DNA from: Enoplolaimus lenunculus
Lineage: Eukaryota > Nematoda > Enoplea > Enoplida > Thoracostomopsidae
Assembly: GCA_030248215.1 (NCBI GenBank)
Contig: JASANG010002124.1
Coordinates: 62,001 to 126,000, forward strand
Reading direction: 5' to 3'
Length of the DNA: 64,000 nt
This document shows positions 13,801-25,976 of this stretch, piece after piece. The position numbers and the translations under genes were made by a program. The notes beneath the pieces are model-generated. The model was not told where the DNA came from. It was given only the letters and a program-made list of their open reading frames with translations, and did not search any database. Each line of letters opens with the position of its first letter. Within the stretch, counting starts at the first letter, position 1.

Positions 13801-16800
13801 CTCTTGAAATCCTTGATTTTCGTTACTTTTCCGCTTGCGCCAACTAAATGCTTCCCCGCGATATCTGCAAACAGCAATGTGAGAATTATATCCAAACTCT
13901 AACACGCAAGTGATAGCAAGTGCCTATCTATACAAGAAATATATGTACAGAAACAAAAAATAAGTGTTAATACACCCGGAGAAACAGGGAAGAACTATAC
14001 AAAAGTAGTCATTCAACTGAAAGTTAAAATATGGTCACCGCAAGTTTATTTCGTTAACACTAAGTAAAACACCAATTACTTTAACGTAATACACATAACA
14101 GTTCTGTAAGATGGGCTATATGGATTAGCGGTACGCACAAAAATTGTCTTAAAATTTTAAGGTTTTTAAGGCAAATTACTCTTTGTGTAGAGCTTTCACT
14201 CAATGATCCGAGGGTTGAGATTTCGAGCCAGTCTTCCTATACGTTTCTTACCTGACAAAAAAGACGTATACAAAAGCACCAATCAACACAGCGAATGCGA
14301 GAAGGAACACAGCCATTAGTGAAACAACCAACCGGGAATCCTCGGAGCTGGAAGCTCGCGTTTTATGAACGTTTGGATCATTATCTACGGTATGGTGTAA
14401 AACATCAACTTGACTGTCGCCATCATTGCTTGTTATCAACGGATCGATGCCAGGGTATTCGTCGCCAGCCATAATTTGAGCTACAACTTCGAACAATATA
14501 ATATTTTAATTCAACCGCATATTCAATTAATATACTGTTACTGGCTTATGAAGCAATTAAATAATTAGTTCTGATTTATCCTGGTTTCGAATCCGACGCA
14601 AAGCTAACCAATATCACCGATCACCGGAATAGTTTTTAATCCGACGCAAAGCTAACCAATATCACCGATCATCGGAATAGTTTTTATTTAATGCAGAAAA
14701 AATAGGTCTGTGGGGTGCAACCGGAATTACAATTTACCGGAACCGGAATTAGAAAATTTTACCGGAACCGGAACCTGAAAGTGAAAAATGCATTTCACCA
14801 AAAATTTCATTTTAATCTTATTTTTTGCTCTATTATTTGTGAAATAACCTTAGTCGAACATAGGTATTTATTTTATTTGTTGTATTTTAGATTTTCGTCG
14901 TCGACTGAAGTGAAATCCACCATCAATAGCTTACATTCGAAGTACAACTGGCTTTCAAAAGAGATTCTTAAAAATTAGCAAATTTAAAGAAACGGCCAAA
15001 TTTTAACACCGTAATTTTTAAATCCGGTAAAAATTTACCGGAACCGGAACCGGAAGGTGAAAAAATGCCGGAACTGGAACCGGAATTCCGGTTGCACCCT
15101 GGTCTGTGGGACCATGAAAACTGCTTAAAGTTGGTGATACGGTAATGTTTTCATCTTCCAAAGATCCTCAACGAAAAAATCGGTCAAGAAAAACCCGCAT
15201 TCCGCTAAAATGGCATTCCAATACAATTTATTCTATTCAAATCCAATTTTGACGTCTTCGTATTCGGAAAGTTCATTTCGGGATTTCGCTTGTCAGTTTG
15301 CTATACAATAACGCAATCTTAACCTGTCCGCTAACTAAAATCCTACCTTTAACAGAATCAATGCCAGATTCGATTAAACCAACACCAATCTGGAACGGGA
15401 CTGAGTAATCGCTGTAACTATAGGAGCTTGTCAAAAACGACGTTTCACGTTTGTGCCGTGTGCCTTCCTAAAACATAAGAACCACACAGTCAACTTAAAT
15501 GCTCAATAGTCATGATAACGATAATGGAGAAACAAACCTACTTGATGTACTATTGGCGCCTGTCTTACATTCAACAAAAAGATCGTCCAATTCGGTAAAA
15601 ATCAAACTTATTCGAAATGGTTTACATCGGTAAAACGTATATATCAGAAACCGCATTACTGCATACAAGTCAGGCCTGATCTTTAACCATGACACTCTGA
15701 ATTAGAAGCGTGCTATCTCAGCATCCAACTGTCTCAATGATTACGTTTTTGTTTTCAGAGTCAACACGCGCAATAACGAATGTAACATAACGAAACTCGT
15801 CAAACAACGGTGGATCTTTCATAACATAGCGATCGAAATAGCGACGGCGGCACTGTGCTTGCCCAGAAAATATTATGTCGCCTATTTCTATTTTGTCCGG
15901 CAACCTGCAATCAAAACGTCCAATTCTCAAAAATAATACCGACCCACGGCAAAAATATGCATCTAAGTATAGTGTCTTGAAGTATTCACAAACAATCAAT
16001 AATAGCACTCAGCGCCAGAATGAAAACATTCAACAACGCCAATAAGAAGTAAAATAATAAAAACACTTCAAAGCCTGAGTACACCGAAATTTCTCAGTAC
16101 GTCACGAGACACTGGGTTGAAGACTTCAAGATTGAGCTTAACCGACTAAAATAAAACGATCAACAATTATTTCACAGCCAAAAATAATCTTCGACATTCT
16201 ATTCGAAATATTCAACAACAACAACGACAACCAAAGTAATATGCACTCTTCATAGTCTGACACTAATCAAATATTTTGCAACAGTCCTCGTGTTATAATT
16301 TAGACTCCGTGGTATAAACCTAATTAGGTTTTCGAAACTGAACTTAATGTTGTGTCAAGCCAGTTACAGCAAATAAAACCATTCCTAAAACATACTCAGT
16401 CGCAAACGATTCTGCAATATAAGCAAAGTTTGGCACCGCTCCCTCTCGTAGGTTGTCGTAAAATGTTTCGATTAATTCGCCTTCTTCGAGATAATCCAAG
16501 TCTTCTGGTGACGGGACTTGAGCCAGTGAAAAATTTGACGTAAACGGAAGAACGCCAACATAGAAGCAGCTGAAGTGGTTAAGAAATGATGCACACTGTG
16601 CTTTTGTCTGCTCAAGTCTTCCAAATAGTGCTGGGAACAGGAACCAGCATCTCACTAGTGCAATTGCAATTAACCAATGTCGGTAACAGAAGATAATGAT
16701 AAAACTGAATAGTGAAAGTCAGTACTGGGAAAAACTTAGTTTCAACATCTAATTTCCTTAAAATGATACTACCATAACCACCGAAATTCTGATGCGCGGT

Positions 16801-19800
16801 GCTCCAAATCATATGTGCAAAAATGTAATCTTTCGCAATTCAATTGAAACGTTTCTATACATGCGGCATGTGCTCAGCAGCAAGTAAGTAGTGCTAAAAT
16901 TTTCGACAACATGCGCCAAGCTATCCAAAATCCTGGATTATAACAATTTTTCAAAAATATATGCCTAAATCATACAATAACAAAAGCACAGGAAGGGGGG
17001 ACTGGGCACGATAGATATATGCCGACATTACCAAATACATTTAGCTTTAGCAGAGAGCTGCCGAATATCAAAAGAACACTGCTGCCGAACACTCAGCTAA
17101 TGAGCATGCCACAGTTATTTATTGCAATTCTGAAATACATCCCAACTTACTCGATAGGACCGTTGAGCTGGTCTGGCTTATCACGGATAGTAACAAGAAG
17201 TGATGAATTTGTTGAGCCTTCGCTAATATCAGGTCTTTCGATACGGTCAGGCGCTAAAATACAATACAAAATCTATGCGTTGGATCCTACGTCTGAGACA
17301 CATTCACACAGGTTTGCCCCGTAAACGGAATTTCAGACCAAAAATGCTTTGAAAAACACATCTTCAAGCCAGACAAAAACGATAAGATAATTTAGGGTGG
17401 TAATCATTTTACAATACAATCCCCATGCAATAAGGTATGTTTTCTCATATAGCTTTCTTTATTCGATCAATTATATCTATTCCAAAACCTGACTGAAAAC
17501 TTACGCCCATAATCCGTAACGCACTGTGCTGTAGTATTCGCCGACACTGATTCACCGCCATCGTTAACCGCAGTCACAAACGCGTTATACACTCGATTGG
17601 GCCGTAAACGCGGAAACGTACACATCATTACGTTTAACGCCTTTACACGATTTAAGTCCAAACAAATCTCTGAATCAGACGATGCATAGTCCTGACTAAC
17701 CACGTCTGGGTTGTAGTAAGTTCTAATTGTTCCGATCAACTTTATCTGAAAATCGAACAATATTTCAATAAAAAAATCAACGCGATTTCATCAAAAAGAT
17801 GGTGAAGTTCGATTAGTAAATAGTAAAATTTCGTCTGAAAACGATATTTTTATGTGAAAAATAGTGTTTGTGGAAATTAAGAATTAATTTATAAATCCGT
17901 AAATAACAATTAATAAAATAAATAATTCGAAAACTCGGTAGTAAGAATAATTCAGTCCAGTGCAAAAATTGTATATCTAATTCCTCTGAAGCGCTACAGA
18001 TACCTACCAAATGTACCTTACCCGATAATATTCAATGTGGGTTTTCTTGCTTTTCGGTGGGTACCAGAGTACTTCACATATGCGCCCGCCAGACTTTTTC
18101 ATCCGCAAATGCAATGCTGAAGGTGGATCAGGTTCTAAAATGCATATCACGTTTTTTAAACAAGCTGTAGAGCCCCACACTCGATTATTCACGACTAATT
18201 TTATGCTAATTATTACGCATGTTTACTTCTCCCGACATTTCTAGAATCCCCACCCTAAGTTGTTATTATTAGATCAGTTAAAGTTTCTAGTATTTTTATG
18301 ATACTATGTTTTCGCAATCTAGTATGACATGCGAACCGGTTAATGCGTGAGGCTTTGGGAGCTGCAGCCATATAGTGTTTAAGGTCGCTTTAAACTGAGG
18401 GTTCAGGGGTGACAGCCCCGATGATTGAAAATTAAAAAGTGCTAATACCACACTACTCCATTAACTCCAAAGTGACAAAGATTACATATTTCTGAAATTT
18501 TACAAGAAATGGATAATGCATTATATCATATCCTACTATCCTAGTCCTACTGGTACTAACTAACCTATTTTGTTGCTACAATCTAATTTACACAAGTAAA
18601 ACAAAATGCTTCACTGAACGGCAATGAGTGCAGCGTTGAGCACTTATGTACGCTATAAACATCTAAAATCTACAAAAACTCTATTATTAATGCAACCCGT
18701 TTAAACATCACCGTATTTCCCATTTGCACACTATTCATTATATACCCTGTAAAAAAGCCCATTTTTGATACGAAGTAGCTGATCCATGGCCAGAAAATTA
18801 CGTTAACAAGACAATAATTGACGACAAAACTAATCTTTAGGGCAATGTAATTTACCTGCATCCAAAGTGCGTATACGTTCAGTATTGACAGTAGTTTTTT
18901 CTTTTGCCCATTGGGCAACAATAGTAACATTGTAACCTTCTGCTGGACGAAGACCAGTTACAATTAAAGAACGATTTTCAACTTTTTGAAATCTTTTAAT
19001 AACCGATGCTGACATATTGCGTATAATTGTTTCGTTAGCCTGTACAAAAGCAATTAAAAATTACACTATAAATACTGAGTTGAAAAACTTTACGCACAGA
19101 ACGAACTAGCTCGTCTGGCTCATAAGTACACACATGTACAGTACCAAACGTTCTCAAGTCAGAAACGGAACTATTAGTTAAGTACACTTTAGAATTAATA
19201 AGTCATACTAACTTTTCAAATTCTTCAAAATAATTAATGCATTAAGACATGCTATGGAAAACACTACTGTCACAAATCCTGACTGGAAAAGTCGTGTTTT
19301 CACGCGCCCATGTTATTCACTTTATACATGATACAGTTGAGTCAAGTAAATATTGGATTGAAAATTTGGCCCCGAGAAGGAAAATCATGAGCTGGCCTAG
19401 AGGCATCTCTAATACATACTTATTTGACGTTGCTAAAGTTACATTTATCAATTTATCAAGCAGTACAGGCTGCAAACTGGTGTAAACCATGTTTATTACA
19501 ATAAAAGCATACTCACCTTTTGAACCGGAGCCAGCGTGCTTACAGTTATAGTAACACGCAATGATGGTATATCAGACAAAGGATGCCATTCAATTTTAAT
19601 CGCAGTCGAATTAAGTACAGTTACATTCATTTCTATCCGAAGTGGCGCTAAAACAAAACATCAATGTCCTGAAGGATCGTGCACCAAACGAAACCATCAT
19701 TTTGAACCTTAACTAGAAGTGCGGAATGTAGGCTACGACCCTACACCTATAATAAGATATACAACTAGCAATTTTGTTAAAAAGATGCTGGATACAACAG

Positions 19801-21838
19801 CTCATAGATTCAACACGTATGAGCACGCGAAACAGAAAAATATAAACGTACGTCGTACAGAAATGAAGATGTCCCGCGACTCTTTGACTGGTTCACCTTG
19901 GAATTCTTCCACGTTACACTTATACGTGCCACTGTCGACATAACTGACCTTATCAATTGCAAGCTCCCAGCAAGAATCCAATCGGCTTCTCTGAAACGAA
20001 AATTTCACTTCAACTGCAAATTTCAGTACCAGAGAATGACTGTATTTTCGGACGTGCTCCGTCTCTTGTTGAACCCTGATGGAATTTGAGGAAGACGCCA
20101 GTAAGCAGGAATGAGCGGTCTCGAACAAAAAAGCAAGAACGAGATTGGGACCGAGCTGCAAAAAGCTCATGCACTTCGCGTGCGCTGTGCAATTTTATTT
20201 ACTTGTTTACTTCCACACTCCCATCCATACCTAAACTGAAGCGTGAACCTAAACGTAAGTCATCCATGTCATAATGCAGTAAGTAATCACTTTGAGGGAA
20301 CTTGGCACTTTATCAGTACAGTCATAGCGTTGAATGAAGTGAAACAAGTACCCAATTTTTAGCGGTTCACGCATGTACATTTAATCTAAAATACGAGCAA
20401 AACATTGCTGCGTCCTATCATCGACTCAAACTAGCTCAGCTAATAGCCATTGTTTATCGGTTTTTCATCTCTTTGGTCTCGATTGGCAAACCACTGAGAA
20501 TCAAGAAAAGCGAGACCGAGACCAGCCAAATCATGAGACTTGTCGAGACCGCCCAATTCCAGCCAATAAGGAACGAGTTAATGGAGTAATCGACTAAAAA
20601 AGCAAAAGGTAGCAAAGGGGAATACTGGACAGAAACACAATAATGTAACCACTCGCGCATAAGTCGTATGTTTGCTCTGTGCCCCACGGCATAAAAATTC
20701 TTATGCATAATGTACTGTAGCTCTCCGTTATCTATGGGACTTCAATACAATACAATGCTTACTCCGGGTCTAGCTTGTCGAATTCTAGTCGAATTTCGAT
20801 ACCAAAATGCGATTACATCCCTTGTTGGCATATTAAGGCAGCACATAATATTCGTTGATTCTCCTTCATATGGCGTATCTTTTGAAGCATTAACATATAA
20901 CAATTGCAGCGGTAAAGCTTGAAAACAAGACGCAAAATAGTACATAGTGCAGCGCCAAGCGGTTTCCGAAAAAATGTCCATATTTACCAATGTATTACCA
21001 GCTGGTCATTAGGTCTTTCAAGTTCTCGATGAACAAAACAAACGATTCATTCATTTCCAAATTAAGAATTAGCTTTAAACATTGAATTGCAAATAGAGAT
21101 AAAGCAATTGTTTTCTCACCATGAGGTTGCTTTTCAAAAATTAACGCAAAGACTTGCTGAAAAGCTGATACTATCAATGTGTAGTAACAGTAACAGTTGT
21201 ATATTCTCATTACAAAATCACACGCTTACTTCTTGTACACTGTGCTGGTTTAGTCTCAGGACATATGCAATGACCTTTAGCTTTCTTCGAACGAACATCA
21301 CGCAAGCAATAATAATAGCGATTAGTTCTGTTTGATCTACACTCGCTGTGGTTTTTGCAATACCCGCGCCTCGATATATCTATAAAATAGAAGTTCTACT
21401 AAAATATTGCTTGTTGTAGACATTATCGACTAACAAAAAACAAAAGCACACATTGTTCTCGTGCGCAATGCATATATATTTAATGAATAGAAAACTATAC
21501 AAGATATATTACTGCATACGCAACACTATTGATTGAAAGATATCACACCAGAGCGTATCACTTGTCCTAAGACATAAACTGAACTGTAGTACTTTAGCGC
21601 GATTTTCATACGTATAACTAAAATAACGAACCATTTGGACAGCTCTCGGAACACCAACAGTCTGGTTCTTCAATCGTATGCAATGTAACACAGTTGTCCT
21701 TTAACGAGCAATGTTCCACGGTGCCATTAACGCAATAATATTTGTTTTTACACTTATTTGCACAATCCAACACAGCAACAGCATCGGCTGAGTTAGGCAC
21801 TGCTTCAGTTTCGTAGGCATTCACAGCGAACATACACC
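4806..21838 (-). CDS. Receptor-type protein tyrosine phosphatase (Ig, FN3, TM, D1, degenerate D2)
   Basis: Exons in coding order: 21632-21838 (or from 21935), 20763-20917, 19852-20062, 19517-19647, 18856-19039, 18022-18134, 17505-17745, 17151-17253, 16396-16617, 15745-15904, 15542-15559?, 15347-15467, 14252-14480, 13782-13864, 13341-13429, 12980-13064, 11668-11744, 11403-11537, 10671-10790, 10313-10506, 9851-9986, 7884-8036, 7341-7511, 5645-5782, 5236-5361, 4806-4987. Phases agree throughout; the 17151/16617 junction is the weakest. Seen: a Cys-rich start; one Ig domain (ICC..AFWY..SGTYKC); FN3 repeats ([13 protein letters not shown]); a hydrophobic segment [19 protein letters not shown]; then D1 with KNRY, DYINANF, a WPD-loop reading GWHDYKAP, signature [13 protein letters not shown], and MVQ..EQY. 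D2 has NRYN, SYINAS and [10 protein letters not shown], but its P-loop is degraded. As a family member it would dephosphorylate phosphotyrosine at the plasma membrane. One Ig, few FN3 and an inactive D2 recall nematode CLR-1 more than LAR/PTP-3; this is inference. The first and last exons are not certain. Confidence 0.93.
5645..5782 (-). other. RPTP D2 exon, [10 protein letters not shown] region
   Basis: Exon of the phosphatase gene at 4806-21838, bounded by TTTTCAG and GTAAAC and 46 codons long. It encodes [12 protein letters not shown] followed by [13 protein letters not shown], the conserved PTP core helix. The matching D1 exon is 11403-11537 ([26 protein letters not shown]). The paired exon structure shows D1 and D2 arose by internal duplication. 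Confidence 0.9.
6165..7003. repeat. GAGACCG-rich hAT-like remnant with an inner tandem duplication
   Basis: Starts around ACCGAGACCGAGAC and ends CCGCCCATCCCTA, matching the ends of the 3191-3521 element but with no clear target duplication. Inside, a segment starting GCCGTTTCATGCAATTAAAC at 6282 repeats at 6406 (period about 124). It lies in the RPTP intron between 5782 and 7341. Confidence 0.55.
8505..8705. repeat. Tandem duplication of ~115 bp in an RPTP intron
   Basis: Two diverged copies share TTCTTGTAATTCC, AAATGCTTT(A/C)GTATTAACTGGGTT and TTGAGATACTTAA in the same order. They lie in the long intron between the D1 signature exon and the last D1 exon. Confidence 0.6.
10905..11035. repeat. 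Two 63-bp tandem units (AACGCCCCACATAC)
   Basis: AACGCCCCACATACGTATTT at 10921 recurs at 10984 with one change. Each unit also holds its partial complement (GGGCAGCGTTC), so each can fold. The same core is found dispersed at 38958-39240 and 45800-45870. Confidence 0.65.
12010..12940. mobile_element. TATTGAGCGAAGCTCG element, copy 2, with ~155-bp internal repeats
   Basis: Bounded by TATTGAGCGAAGCTCG (from 12032, preceded by CCAGTCGTAGTGGGACTACA as in copy 3) and its near-complement ending CGAGCTTCGCTCAATA at 12940. Inside, a unit with ATATGCAAATTAG, TTATCGGTTTTGGAGG and ATTCCTCGCACC recurs about every 155-160 bp. A tail with GGACGAACAGATGGACGGAC precedes the right end. No coding capacity. It occupies the RPTP intron between 11744 and 12980. 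Confidence 0.8.
14593..14688. repeat. 48-bp tandem duplication
   Basis: CCGACGCAAAGCTAACCAAT at 14593 repeats at 14641 with one substitution over 48 bp, immediately before the hAT element at 14714. Confidence 0.9.
14714..15101. mobile_element. Non-autonomous hAT-type element (CCGGAA-rich), copy 2
   Basis: 8-bp target duplication GTCTGTGG at 14706-14713 and 15102-15109. The first three bases of the terminus (CAG) are missing on the left; the right end is GGTTGCACCCTG. Body highly similar to 439-822. It lies in the RPTP intron between 14480 and 15347. Confidence 0.87.
20106..20562. mobile_element. GAGACCG-rich hAT-type element inside the Ig-domain intron
   Basis: Starts CAGGAATGAGCGGTCTCG and ends near CCGCCCAATTCCAG. 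The flanks CCAGTAAG (20098-20105) and CCAATAAG (20563-20570) match at 7 of 8 bases, as expected for an aged target duplication. It splits the intron between the two exons of the RPTP Ig domain. Confidence 0.65.
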
Positions 21839-22370
21839 CTAAAACTATATGCGCGTAAAACCAATTATATACACAAGAGTACGACCAGAAACAGAGAAAA
21901 TACCACGAAAAAACCAATATATACATTAGCCACACATGATTTACGGTTTAAAATAAACACCTACGCAATTTGCATCATCCAAACATACGTAGGTACAACG
22001 CAATGCTCACGTGATCAGCATCACAATCTCAAATTTTATCCCAATCTGTAATCAAACTTACAAGTAAAAGCAGTCCAAGCTATATGAATAGCGAACATTT
22101 CTTCTCACGTATCTATTCGTAAGCAATCTTAATGAGCGTGCGAAACAACCCATTTAAAGTCATTCATAGAGAAATGTAATTCACTAGCGATGTCACATGA
22201 CACATCTATTTGTTTTACAAAACGTCTAAAACAAACATAAAACTAAGATAAGCATACATATAGGTGAATGAAATACATAGTGCAGCATACGTATACTGTG
22301 AATTCGCTGGGCCGCGGCGGAGTGGGGGGGGGCATTGCAGAATTTTCAATAAAGCGTCAGTTGCACTAGC

Positions 22371-22540
22371 CGGTGATAAGTTACGCTACAAATAATAAGC
22401 ACACAGTCAAAAACAACCACATAAATAATAAAGACAGATCAAATATATAAGACATGCCAGTGATTAGTTACGCCTACAAATAATAAACACACAGTCAAAA
22501 ACAACCATATAAATAATAAAGACATCAAATATAGAAGACA
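22371..22540. repeat. ~87-bp tandem duplication
   Basis: Two copies share AAATAATAA(G/A)CACACAGTC, AAAAACAACCA and AAATAATAAAGACA in order, starting CCGGTGATAAGTTACG and CCAGTGATTAGTTACG. Confidence 0.8.
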
Positions 22541-22675
22541 TACAACCGAGAGAAGAGGGTATGTTTTTGATTCATACTGATGGTGTTTTTCCAAATCAGG
22601 AACGTCAAATTAACCAGGGAAAAATCTTAAGTGGGGGTGGCTTTCGATCCTCAAAAACCGTTGCAACCGTTATTT

Positions 22676-22998
22676 CGAGTGACCAGCAATTTTTAACCTT
22701 CTGGTTTCGGTAAATTCTTACCGGAATTAAAAATTAGGGTGTTGCGCAAACCTCGACAATCGCCGAAAATAAACCATAAAAACGAGATTTCGCTTCCGTT
22801 GATTTAGAAAATCTAAAATACTACAGATAAACTGAATACCTATATCCAACTAGGGTTATTTCACCAATAGGCAATATTGCCAAAAAATTAAAATAAATTT
22901 TTCGGTCGCATGTATTTTTAATTTTCCGGTTCCGTTTCCGGTAATTTTTTAAAATTCCGGTTTCGTTCTGGTAAATTGTAATTCCGGTTGCACCCTGA
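22676..22998. mobile_element. Diverged, reversed CCGGAA-family hAT-like element
   Basis: The right end reads TAATTCCGGTTGCACCCTGA, the terminus of the 439-822 family. The core (ACTAGGGTTATTTCACCAAT, TCTAAAATACTACAG) matches the reverse complement of that family's core. The left end is eroded and no target duplication was found. Confidence 0.6.
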
Positions 22999-23609
22999 GA
23001 TTTATATATCAGGGTGTCAATAAAGGTTCAGATTCGGCAAAAATTTGTGGTTCGGAATCGGTTATGAAAAGCCCGAATCCAAAAGCCGAAGCCAACAATG
23101 TTTGTTGTTTCATTTTTTAACAATAAACAAATTTTAATAATTTAACAAATCTGTATATTTTGTTTCTGGTCACAAATCTCAGAACTGAGGTCGGGCACGA
23201 AATATATTAACGTTATTTGATGTATATTTTTGTTTCTATATGCACGTTTATGCTTTCCAAATAAATTTCTCTAAAAGTTATACGCCTGGCATTACGTTGA
23301 TATTCTGAAGCAAATTAAAGATTTGCAACATGCAAGATACGGATTCGGTGTCGGCAAACTAGCAATGAATTCAAATTCGGTCAAGTCGTAAATTCGGTGC
23401 CAACCTGGTATATAACGTAACGTAGTACTTAACGTAAGATTAATTAAATATCTGCTGCCATTGCTAAAATACGTTAGCCACTTATCAAAGCTTTCGACGA
23501 ACCCATGAGAACAAAAATTAAACTAAGCACATATCAGGCACCTAGCTACGTCTCTTTTTCAACTTCGAATGGGCACAACAGCTACAATTGAAAGTTTGAC
23601 AGAAAGAAA

Positions 23610-23790
23610 TAATCGCGGGACCGTAGCCAAGGAGGGGGCCAGGGAGCTCAGCCCCTTGCATAAATTTTGGTGCCCCCTGGACAATTTTGATCCTTGCATG
23701 TAAGTCACTAAAAACCCTGCAATGCATCTCCTGAATGTTTTTCATCCCCCCTAGCAAGATGAGCTGGCTAAGGGCCTCTACTGGAGTTGT
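23610..23790. mobile_element. CGTAGCCA...TGGCTA element fragment
   Basis: Starts near GGGACCGTAGCCAAGGAGGG and ends GATGAGCTGGCTAAGGGCC. It shares CTTGCATGTAAGTCAC and AACCCTGCAATGCATCTCC with 33418-33740 and 49429-49585. No coding capacity. Confidence 0.55.
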
Positions 23791-25960
23791 CTCAAATCCC
23801 AAACCAGAATGTGGTTTTATATGCACTTCCAAACGTGGTGGTTGGAAAACTTTTTACCTAGCGCGTGCGTTTTAACGTGGACGACCCATTAGACACTTTT
23901 CGCTTCGAGTCAAACAGCTTCTGAGTTATACATGCGGTGAGCTGTTTGGTGAAGTTCGTATCAATTTGCATGGTGAAAGCTCGTATGGTTGCTTTGATTA
24001 ATATGCTTGCCATGTAAAGAATAGGTCTCTTCAAATTTTCTAAATAATGTTCAGTTATCGAAAATTTCATTTTATAGGTAAAACCCAATTACCATAAATT
24101 CAAATTTCGAGGGCAAACATCCCCAGTTCATAAATTTTCCAGTGGAAAAGATAGGGCGTAGCAACCAAAACCAGGAGGTCAAGTTCATTTATTTGCTTTG
24201 TTGAGTATAATCTCCCTCCAAATTTCTTGAACATTATTACGTTTTCGAAAATTTCGGTAAAATCTCAATTTTATACCATAAAATTCAAATTTCAAGTGTA
24301 AACAATTAAATATTCCTAGTTTATGTTTCACAGGAAAAACGGAAGACGGCACAGCAATATTTTTATTGAGATTTCCATTTCAGCGGGTGGGGGCGAAGAG
24401 TCCGATTTTTCGACTGTAAAACTTAATTCCTCCAATTTCCCCTGTCTACTTGTTTTGCACCGTGTACATGTTACTGTGAAGGGAGCGCCCGGCGTGCCAC
24501 TTTTCCGGTGGCGTCCAATAGAGCAAGCACTGCCCAAACCCGAAGCAAAAAAATTATAGCGCTAAAAAGTTTCCGGTTAAAAACCAATTTCTCAAAATCC
24601 CGATTTCACAACAATTCCGAGCAGAAGATGTAGGTCCAAACACGTAATTACCCCAGATTAACGTGCAAAAAAGTTTGTGCTGAACATATCAATAATATCC
24701 CAGTTTCCAAAATCCATGGTCGTCAAGAGTGTAATAAGGTAATGTCTTAGTTTCTCAAAACCTCATTACCATATTATAGTGGTTAGGCAAGAAAAGTTTG
24801 GTGACCGCGAGGGCAGTCTCTCCCAGATTTTCAAAACCCAAAACTTTGTACTTGGATTTATTTGCGATGCATTTGGCTATTCAATATTCATGGTATGAAA
24901 TCGGCAACAAACACAGGAATCGATGCTACATATTTATCTGAGAAAGTGGAGGGTTGTGCAAAAACAGAGTTCAATCTGACACTAGTACGTGACACTGTCA
25001 TCAATTTCTACATGCGACGCCACGTGCTGGCTTATTTGAAAACCTGTCAGTATATTTAACCACTGCTCTGATTTGAGGTTGGACTCGCATATAATTTCGG
25101 ATCGCGGATTCGAGTTCCATACTAACCGACTGGTGATAGGTACAACTCACTGCTGAGAATAAAAACAAACTACTTACTTTTGGCCAGGACTCATCAAAGT
25201 CTTTTGCTATAAAATCTACCGGGTCGCTGGGATAAATTCAGTCCTCGGACAAACAATATTTCAGATCAGTAGCTTTTAATAGCGTATAAACCAAACCATT
25301 AATATACTGTTTCAATATTTTTGTTTCCGGCCGTAACTTTTGCTAAAGTTGTACTATTTTTAGGTTAACAATTTTCAATGTCACACAAAACAGCAGTGCG
25401 TTCTCAAGGTCTTGGCCTAAAAATTGTTTCTTTCAATGTTGATCGCGCGCTAATAGTTTTAAATTTGTCAACGAATGTATTGTTTTGAATTGTGTACGCT
25501 ATTGTCACAAATACTATTAATATTTAAAACTGCTTTCGTCACCAACTGCACCCTGTTTGCTTGTGAAACGTTGAACTTTACTAAAAAATTCGCCTTACTT
25601 ATTTTTATTTTGCTTGGATGTAACCGAATATCTGTTCTCGTTTCCTTCGCGGTGGTAAAAATCCGTGTCCGGTTCTGTTTCTTTCAGTATTTCTAAACAC
25701 TACGCTACAAGCGCTGCAGGATTCAAAGTGATCAATGGAACTATTGCTGAAATTAGACAACGCGGAACTAAAATTTGTGCAACTGATGTGACAAAAATGA
25801 TCATGTTGTTTGCTCGTAAATTTACACCATAACAGTCGTTCAACTGTATATAATCATTAATCATACACCTTCATTTCTGGGTAATTTGTTAATTACGGTC
25901 CCTAAGCGTTTAAAATTTTCAGTGCCATATTTTATTAGAAACATTTGTTTAAATAGTATT

Positions 25961-25970
25961 GATATTTCAG
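25961..25970 (+). promoter_or_regulatory. Acceptor-like site just before the Fn1-repeat start codon
   Basis: GATATTTCAG ends at 25970, six bases before the ATG at 25977. This fits the nematode TTTCAG trans-splice acceptor, but a 5'-UTR intron acceptor would look the same. Confidence 0.45.
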
Positions 25971-25976
25971 TAATTT

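Larger units (their letters stand above)
21940..25960. other. Gene-free interval between the RPTP and Fn1-repeat genes
   Basis: No exon with convincing coding character on either strand. It holds a ~87-bp tandem duplication (22371-22540), a reversed CCGGAA-family element (22676-22998), a CGTAGCCA-family fragment (23610-23790) and AT-rich unique sequence. Divergent promoters of the two flanking genes (RPTP leftward, Fn1-repeat rightward) should lie here, but no specific site is recognisable. Confidence 0.6.

Noticed and set aside
16612-16812. Minus hydrophobic ORF as the RPTP transmembrane exon
   Set aside because: The real membrane segment is in exon 14252-14480, next to the phosphatase domain and in phase; this stretch overlaps the FN3 exon acceptor in another frame.
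23542-23832. Minus ORF of 96 codons as a gene
   Set aside because: Most of it coincides with the dispersed CGTAGCCA element fragment at 23610-23790.
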